Shown here piece after piece: positions 56,771-64,000 of a stretch of 64,000 nucleotides of DNA. The DNA lies in assembly GCA_028023455.1 (NCBI GenBank), contig JAQFVV010000321.1:436001-500000 (forward strand), read 5' to 3'. The translations under genes were made by a program, and so were the position numbers. This stretch comes from Epiperipatus broadwayi. Lineage: Eukaryota; Onychophora; Udeonychophora; Euonychophora; Peripatidae. A model generated the notes under the pieces. It saw only the letters and a program-made list of their open reading frames with translations. It did not search any database and was not told the origin of the DNA. Positions within the stretch are counted from its first letter, which is position 1. Every line of letters starts with the position of its first letter.

Positions 56771-58689
56771 GTTTATTGGTTTAATAGTAAATAAGTTATA
56801 TAATTTTTTTGTTGTTGTCAAATTGTAAATTAAAAGAAATATATTTAGTCTTTGTAATAAATATTGATTTTATTCTTTAATAATTTGTCTGTGTCTATTG
56901 CCATTTGTCATATCCATAGACCAGAAATTTAAATAATAAAAGTGTTTAAAGTGAATATAAGAGTACATATTATTTTGAAATTGTCACATTGATATAATTC
57001 ATGCAAGTTATTATATATGCAATTAGATTCATATAAGATTACCTTATTGATATTCTTGTTGTTAGATTATTTAGTGACGTGTGTAGTACAACAAAATGCC
57101 ATTTTAGCTACTGCATCCCTTCAGCTTTGCTATTGTTAGATAATTATTTTAGAATTCAAGAAACTTCATTTTGTTTATCCAATGATGTAAGAACTAAAAT
57201 AAGAGTTAATTTTTGGTAGCCAATATTATATTTAAACCTATCTTTCAATAAATCTGTACTTCATTTAAAGGAAGAAAATATTGATAAGATGCTAATAAAA
57301 TAAGAGTCTCACTGTTATGACCACCATTAATTAATTAAAAGAATCCACCTTATTTTATTATTTTAGATTATCATTGTGAAGTTAGTATTCTTTACAACTG
57401 AATTATTTAATATTTAAAAACCCTGAGATCATTTTTATTACTATTTATTATTATTGTTTATGGACTATAACTAAGACTTATCAATCAACCACAGACCTAT
57501 CCACATCTTTTAAATAAGGTATTAGTTAATGTATACTTAGTCCATAAGAGAATTTATTTACTTATTGTTCACTTAGTCCTATAAGAGGACTTAGATTATA
57601 TGTTTATTTGATGCCTTAGAGATCTTATATTAATCCAGACCTGTGTTTAGACCTATATTTTATTTTATGGTTATTTGGTCATTCTTTGGAAGGTTACATT
57701 TATGGATTTTGGCTTATCCAATGTGTTGGCTTTAAACCGGCTATAAGGTACCGATCAATTGCACGTTACATTTGTGGATTTAATGGACTAAAGGAGTATT
57801 TGTATATTATCTTAAAAAACGACTAATCACATCAAATTAAAATAACATGTTTACCAAACAATATTAATAACCTGTGCAGTTGACTTAATGTTAATAGAAG
57901 TGCTGGTTGCAATCAATATTTATTCAGTTTCATTGTTTGACTTCAGACTTTTAACTGTTTAAGTCAATCATTGGACTAAAGTTGTAAATCAGAAAGCTAT
58001 AGTTCAAAGCTATGACAAAAGAGATAATAATTTATCAACATTAAGCAAATTGAAGCTACAGATTGCTGTTGAGATATAGCTAATTGCTGTAGTGGATAGG
58101 ATTATACTTATTATTGTAATTTACATATACAGTATATTTAAAATGATGATATCCATTACAGAAAGATAAATGTATCAAAGTGATAATCTAAGTCACTCTT
58201 TTTAGAATGTTGTCCTTTTTTCTAGCCATGAAGCTCTGCAAGAAATGCGAAGGAAGAGCAATTAATTAAATCTTCTAATGCCTAGAAAATGTATGTAATT
58301 GCCTGCTAAATCAAAAATTTGAAAAATGTTTGCTAAATTTTGAGTTTGAAAAATAGTTTGATCTGACTATCAGTTTTTCCTGTCACAAGTGATTGAATAA
58401 AGAAAGTCAGAAAAAAGAAACCAGCAGTAAATGGTTATGGATGTCCAAAAACTAGCCATAGAACTGAGTTGCAAATTGAAAGCTCTGATAAACCCTATGA
58501 AGAGGATGAATTACTAATCTAAACTGTAGATGAGAATTCATAATTTTATATAATTTAATATTTTGTATATATATATATCATTTTGAAGTTCGTTATTATT
58601 GAGATATAGACTTTTAAACAGAGGGCGTTACTGGATATTTGTAATTGTATAATGGTTTATACTAAACATACAACATATATATATATATT
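56771..58689. other. Unassigned; possible decayed coding at 58200-58520
   Basis: From 58400 to 58510 one + frame is open and reads KKPAVNGYGCPKTSHRTELQ then IESSDKPYEEDELL before a stop. It has coding-like composition but no family match and no convincing acceptor. Between 57450 and 57780 short motifs recur (ACTTAGTCC, TACATTTATGGATT/TACATTTGTGGATT). Nothing else recognised. Confidence 0.35.
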
Positions 58690-58691
58690 CT

Positions 58692-59811
58692 AACCTCCCC
58701 CCGCGCGTTCTCACCCCAAAATATACTGTTTATTTTCATTGAGAGATTCAAAATTTCTATTACTCTCTTCTCTACTTCTACTTATATTTTCTAGAATCTC
58801 TTCTTTATTTTTTCTATTATTTTCATTGAATCTCTTTTCTCATCAGTATTATTTGAGACAATAAGAAGCTATCTACATCTCTTTTTGTGTGACTACTTCT
58901 TCTATTTTTAATTCCCTAATCTTTTCTTCTCCTTTTATTTCGTCATCTGTAATTTGTACCATATCTGTAATTGTTTCTATATTAATTGTCTCTTCCGCTT
59001 CCCTTTCCTCCTCACAACTACTATCCACCATGAATTCAGATATTTCCTCTACTGAACTGTTATCTTGATTATCCATTTTTTCTTTATAATACTTTTTCCT
59101 CAAAATTTAATATCCCAATAATATGTTACTATTAACTTCTCATAAAATAGTTTCTTACCAGTTCTTTTATCTCATCTAACCATCACCCACAATAATTATA
59201 GACAATACCTTCTATACACCTTATACTATCTAACTAATTATCATAACAATAACAATTAAAATTATATGTGTCACAACATCACTTCCCACATGCATGATTC
59301 ACAAATATTTTGCACAAATTAAAACACTTTCAAATATATTTTTCAATAATACTTCAATAATTAACATGGTCATATTAAATACCAATAATCGTTAGCCACA
59401 TATGCATATTCTAAATTTTGTTTGTCAATTGACCCACAGTAGTATAGTATGATTTTTTAAACAATCAGATTATCTATCACATAAAATTGAAATTATTTTA
59501 ATAACAAATACTTAGTTTACTTTAATAACTAAATCCTAATAATTATTTCTATAATCAAATATGAAATTATCTACTTCTGTAAAATATGTCTATTGACAAT
59601 CTCCCGATTTACATGAACAAATTCAAATACTAAACTATATGTAACTCCACTACACATCGTGCAGTCTCATTGGAAGAACAAAATTTAACCTTCTGTTAGT
59701 TGAATCCAACCTATCGATTGTAGTTCCAACTACCCATCGTGCAACACGTTGGGCGATCACAATCTAACCTCCCCCCGCGCATTCTCACTCCAAAAATATA
59801 TTGTTTATAAC
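58692..59811 (-). mobile_element. Deleted LTR-retrotransposon remnant, minus strand
   Basis: TCTAACCTCCCCCCGCGC, TTCTCAC and a CCAAAA...TATA..GTTTAT block occur at 58692-58742 and 59763-59811 as direct copies of about 48 bp, strikingly GC-rich here. On the minus strand they would be LTR 3' ends. Between them, reading minus, lie ATCGCCCAACGTGTTGCAC (59735-59755, resembling a lysine-tRNA primer site), then a leader, then an acidic frame (58873-59103) and a coiled-coil stretch (58760-58830), like a gag N-terminus. The second copy follows at once, so pol and most of the 3' LTR would have been deleted. Tentative. Confidence 0.4.
58873..59103 (-). pseudogene. Acidic gag-like N-terminal frame (partial)
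   Basis: 76 codons starting MRKKYYKEKMDNQDNSSVEE, rich in Glu and Asp (SSCEEEREAEETINIE) and ending EVVTQKEM. After a stop the same strand continues as a charged coiled coil (FNENNRKNKEEILENISRSR, then EESNRNFESLNEN). This resembles the start of a retrotransposon gag. No folded domain is visible and function is inferred only from context. Confidence 0.35.
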
Positions 59812-62800
59812 GAATATTACGGGTTCTAGCTCAGTTAACAAATAAATAAATGAAATATTCAGCATTAATTAAAATGATTACTAGCTCTAATTTTAAAATA
59901 CAAATACGGTTCAATTTTTTAAAATGAATTAACAAATATTTACTATTTTCATGAGACATGGAGTGACAATACGGGGAACGAGATAGACTACATTGAGCCA
60001 TTATCCACACGATACTACCTCAATGGCATAAGAACACTATCCCCTTTTTTTTTACTATACCAAATAACTAACTTATAGTATTCTTACGACTTTCTAAGCT
60101 CTATTCACTACGATTAAAATAATAATTATATCTTAATCTTCTTTATAACAAGAATCTAGCTTAATTAAATAAAATGAAGTAAAATAAAATAAAATCTCAG
60201 GTTCATAAATTGTATTCTAACTGATTTAAAATTACGGTAGTAAAATATGAAAAGGGAATTTTATGTCATAATCTACTACACAGCAACTAATAATAATAAA
60301 AATAATAATAACGATAATAATATAATATAATCTTCTTTCTTCCTAAATGAAATAAATAAATACGTACGTGGTAGTATTTTAATAATCTGACAACAGAATA
60401 CATGTGGCAACATTAGCATATAATTTAATGTAATATTGTGGCAACCGACGTATGACTAATAAATAATATAAAATTATGATCTTTTAATTTTAACATACCA
60501 ATAAATTCTCAAAATTATTATAACACTTTTATGTTTACCTTCTGTGCAAAATTTATATGTCTGTTTCAATTATAAATGTATCGTGATTTCATGCATCTAT
60601 GTGGAGAAATAACTCAGACACAAAAAACTTTAAAATAAATTTTAAAACAAAGTTTATTAACAACATAAATAAATTAACAATATTTTTACACTATATACAT
60701 TGGATATCTCTTACTTTCATATCTCAACTTAATTTATTAGTTTATAAAATGAAATCAAAATAATATTTACTTTTTTCCTAGTTAAATCTTATCTTTTTAA
60801 CACATAAGAAAAATACAGTATTATTACTTGATTTATTATTATGGTTAGCTTATTACAAAATGCATTTCTTATATGATTATCACAAACACTTTGCATCCCT
60901 AATATTATTAAAATTATATTTTTAATTTACAAAATTTACATTCGTAGTAAAATTCTACAAAATAACAAATTTTAGTTTTATATTGGTTGTATGGAATCTT
61001 ACAAAGTCAAAACATTGTTCTACATTCGGTATTAGGTTTTTATTGTTCATTATCCGTTGTTTATTAATCCTAATATTCTCATTCAAGCCTTACTTCGGAT
61101 GATATAATTATAACTATTAATATACATGCACAAGTATATGTTTATTGTACATTATTAGACTATTTTCTTAATAAATATGCAATACTTATTTTCTAAATAT
61201 TATTTAAAAAAAATTCATTAAAATTTTATTATCACTTTTAAAATACTTGGTTTAGATTTCTTTCAAAATCTTATATTCATTCTTGAATTAATTTTACAAG
61301 GTATTATATGATTCTTTCTCTCTTTATGATATTTTGGACTTTCAATTTTAAAGTTATACAATTCTATACATTCCAGCAAATAAACTATTCTTATATAAAC
61401 GATAACATATCTTCAGTTCTATTTTATTCATTATTTCTTTGAAAATATCTTTCTGACTGATGCAGATTCACAAAATAAGGATAGCGAAGATAGATGCATA
61501 GGATCAAAATACAACTAGAATATTACTCATCATATACCTTGACAATCATGGCACAGTGAATTAAAAGACACTATAGAGGAGTGACCTTTACCTGTCTACC
61601 AACCTCTATCATAGGAACGATGTTAAAGCTATTTCTTCAGCTTTATTATAACATCCAAAGTTTAAAGATATGCAAAAAAACACTGTCCAAACTATATGTG
61701 TTCAGTCATAGGGCTTAGTTAACTATACTGAAATCACACAAAACTAAATATGATCCAAATCCTTTATTTTTCCTATTTCTTAAAAAAAAAACATCATCTT
61801 GGTTTCCTCTCCACTAGTACTTCCAAGTCACTATCCGATCTTATTTCTCAAGATTTTTTCTATACTGTACATCGACAAATACATATCTGCATTACTAACA
61901 ATAATAAAATTCATTTATTTTAAAACTATTCCACTGTTCTATAAAACAGCTTGCTTACTACTTTCCTCTGTATATTTAGTCATACAAACTACTTAAATAT
62001 CTGAATACTTTTTTACATGAAAGTTCAAAAGAATCACACAATTGTTCTGTTAAATTATATTATTAATATACTTTAAATAAATTATTGCATGCATATTCCG
62101 AATTACTCCTATCTCATAATATGTTAAAAATGTTGTATAAAGTGTGTACATATAATTTAAACTTTCACACTTCATTCTTAGTCAATAGATGATCTAAAAA
62201 AATACATTATGCATTATAAACAATTATTAAAATTACCAAATGACCTTTATCTCCTCGATCGCGTTCCGTAGGCTTCACCATCCATTTGATCCTTGTAGAT
62301 GTAAGATTCACATCCATACACTTTATTTTAAACACTATTTCTATAATTTTATCAAGCTATTATATTTAATTTTAATATTATTAAATTTATGTTTATATGT
62401 TTTCCCTAATCTCACATAACATTTTATATTTTAAAATAAATTAGTAAAAAAATATTCCAAACTATATTTACTGTATTTCTTCATCGAATTTTCTTGAAAA
62501 ACTGTTCATATTAAAGCTAAAAAAAATGTTTATTATTTCTTCTGCAGACACTTAATATTCTTTCCCTACTTGTTCAATTTTAAGGCAAAACAATTATTGC
62601 TCTGTTTAATAAATATTCATAGATGACAATCCTTGGTTTTTTTTATAATATTTAATACAATTATTAATTATGATATCAATTAATCCCGTAAAGAAAATGT
62701 CTACATATTCTCTTCTAATATTTTCTGTTAATATTTTCCCGCGCGACTTTTATGATGCATCTTCTAGGTACTTTTATTTAAATATTCAGTAAATTTTTCT

Positions 62801-64000
62801 ATCTCCATGGATCCATTTTCATTAAGTAATTTAAATTTATATTTTCTAAATCAAGCATTTCTCCAATGAACACTTTATAATATTTTAATTCTTCTTAGAT
62901 AAAGTTTTTTTCTTTCCTTTTTTAAAAAAAATAACGACTCTTTCCTATCATTATTCGGTAATTTTTCCTTTCTTTTGAAGTTCTGGTAACTATATACTTT
63001 GTAATGTTTCCTTTAAAAAGGACCAACATTCTTTCTCTGTTATAACTTTTACATAATTTTTTCTTTATGATATACTATCTTAATTTTTCCATAGAGAAGA
63101 ATAAAAAACTTCAGAGTAGCCTTATAAATTTGTGCGTCATAATTTTTCCTGACGGCAAATAACTTCTCTTTTAAGTTTTCCGTATAGTGTCCAAATTATA
63201 TTCCTCTGAGTTACAATAATAAGTTTCTGGTTGAGCATAAATAAAGCTGTATCAAGGCACTTTACAAATATTTTTCCTTTATCATAACTTCTATATACTG
63301 TTTTCTGTAGTATTTCCATTTTTACTGCAAGGTTTTGGCTAAACTTGAATAAAATCACTGGTAAGAAAACTTTTAAAAATTAGCCCTCCATGTAAAGGCA
63401 GTTCAAAATATTATATTTTAAAAAACTTTTAAAATAAATATAAAATTTTAAAATTATATTACTTTTCTAGCTTACGATATTATACAGCTAAAAAATATGT
63501 TACTCCCTCCTTCACTTACACATTACTTTCTCCCGCTCCGTCTAATTCTTATATCTTGTCTGCTAAAATACCTCCGTTGATTGGTTAATGACTTTTTTAG
63601 CGTGAACAAATTTACACATTTTAGTTTTATAATAGATTAAACCTCTTTAAAATAAAGAATTTATGACGTCATGTTTCAAAATATTACTTAGAATAGTATT
63701 TTTAAACTCAATTATAGTTTTATCAAAATTATTTAAACTTTAAAACAATTATTAAAATAACATTTAATATCTATTTTAATATTAATATTTAATTTATCTT
63801 GTTTTTATTTAAATAAAATATTTAATTTTTTTTTTATTAACTGTATTCAACTTTTAAACACTACTTAAATATTACATCATTTAAACATTCAAAACAACTA
63901 TTTAATATTTCAACATTCACTTCAGCGATAGACAGCAACTACACCCAGTTCCATAATTCACAAACTTTATTATTATATTCTAACAAGCATGTGTGTGAAG
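59812..64000. other. Unassigned G-poor region, possibly LTR or old element on the minus strand
   Basis: The + strand is visibly C-rich and G-poor over 4 kb, consistent with a retroelement read from the minus strand. Near 60620-60660 the minus strand reads AATAAACTTTG followed later by TTTTTTGTGTCTGAGTTATT, like a polyadenylation region. Minus-strand frames near 62620-62800 and 63137-63358 have coding-like Lys/Glu composition (for example KVARENI, YRSYDKGKIF, LYGKLKREVICRQEKL) but match nothing I know. At 62250-62275 a GC-rich island CTCCTCGATCGCGTTCCGTA stands out. Confidence 0.35.
63535..63672. promoter_or_regulatory. Promoter-like cluster: CCAAT boxes and a CRE palindrome
   Basis: TGACGTCA at 63664-63671 is a perfect cAMP-response-element palindrome. 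GATTGGTTAATG at 63577-63588 is an inverted CCAAT box, and CTCCCGCTCCG at 63531-63541 is GC-rich for this region. Together they could form a minus-strand U3 or gene promoter. Without a downstream gene the call is speculative. Confidence 0.25.

Noticed and set aside
58400-58510. Possible TATDN3 downstream exon (LQIESSDKP compared with a L-x-L-E-T-D-S-P block)
   Set aside because: The resemblance is limited to a few residues, the surrounding residues do not fit TatD, and there is no acceptor in the required phase 0.
1-64000. CRISPR arrays, operons, ribosome-binding sites, rho-independent terminators
   Set aside because: No prokaryotic gene organisation; repeats are transposon ends or microsatellites, and coding relics are eukaryotic retroelements and a spliced gene.

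Overview
This is an AT-rich stretch of a large animal genome, almost certainly an invertebrate. It has no bacterial-type gene organisation, long open frames are almost absent, and splice signals, microsatellites and dozens of decayed transposable elements fill the sequence. The element types (Ty3/gypsy, Penelope-like, RTE-like LINE, mariner, Tc1, hAT, tRNA-derived SINEs, fold-back MITEs) would fit an arachnid, a mollusc or another protostome; I cannot name the species.

The only host gene I can support is on the + strand. Two internal exons (1483-1538 and 17262-17374) encode consecutive parts of a TatD-family hydrolase, best matched to TATDN3. They are joined by a 15.7 kb phase-1 intron. I could find neither earlier exons at the left edge nor the next exon in the 46.6 kb to the right, so most of the window reads as introns, or intron plus intergenic DNA, of this one gene.

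Layout: 1-1.5 kb, intron. 3.5-8.6 kb, an ancient, heavily mutated Ty3/gypsy element with two diverged LTRs and recognisable nucleocapsid, RT, RNase H and integrase relics. 10.4-17.1 kb, a tRNA-derived SINE, composite repeats, an RTE-like LINE relic, a 784 bp palindrome, a second SINE family, a LINE 3' end and two fold-back MITEs. 17.3 kb, TATDN3 exon. 17.4-24.1 kb, small repeats and homopolymer tracts. 24.2-25.3 kb, an inverted pair of Penelope-like 3' ends with a target-site duplication. 26.7-27.7 kb, a four-copy inverted-repeat cluster. 27.7-36.7 kb, a younger LTR element with exceptionally long (2.6 kb) LTRs, gag and protease but no RT or integrase, itself hit by a hAT element. 37-51 kb, SINEs, a near-perfect palindrome, a mariner relic, a Penelope-like RT relic, inverted-repeat clusters, a 1.1 kb hAT element and a Tc1-type relic. 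52.8-55 kb, a hAT MITE next to LINE relics. 56.5 kb, another fold-back MITE. 58.7 kb to the end, a decayed minus-strand LTR-element remnant and unassigned, G-poor sequence.

No element looks autonomous or intact: every recognised coding relic carries stops, frameshifts or deletions. The most unusual structures are the Penelope inverted pair, the long-LTR gag/protease-only element with a conserved antisense frame in its LTRs, and several large palindromes. All calls come from reading the sequence by eye; percentages are eye counts.
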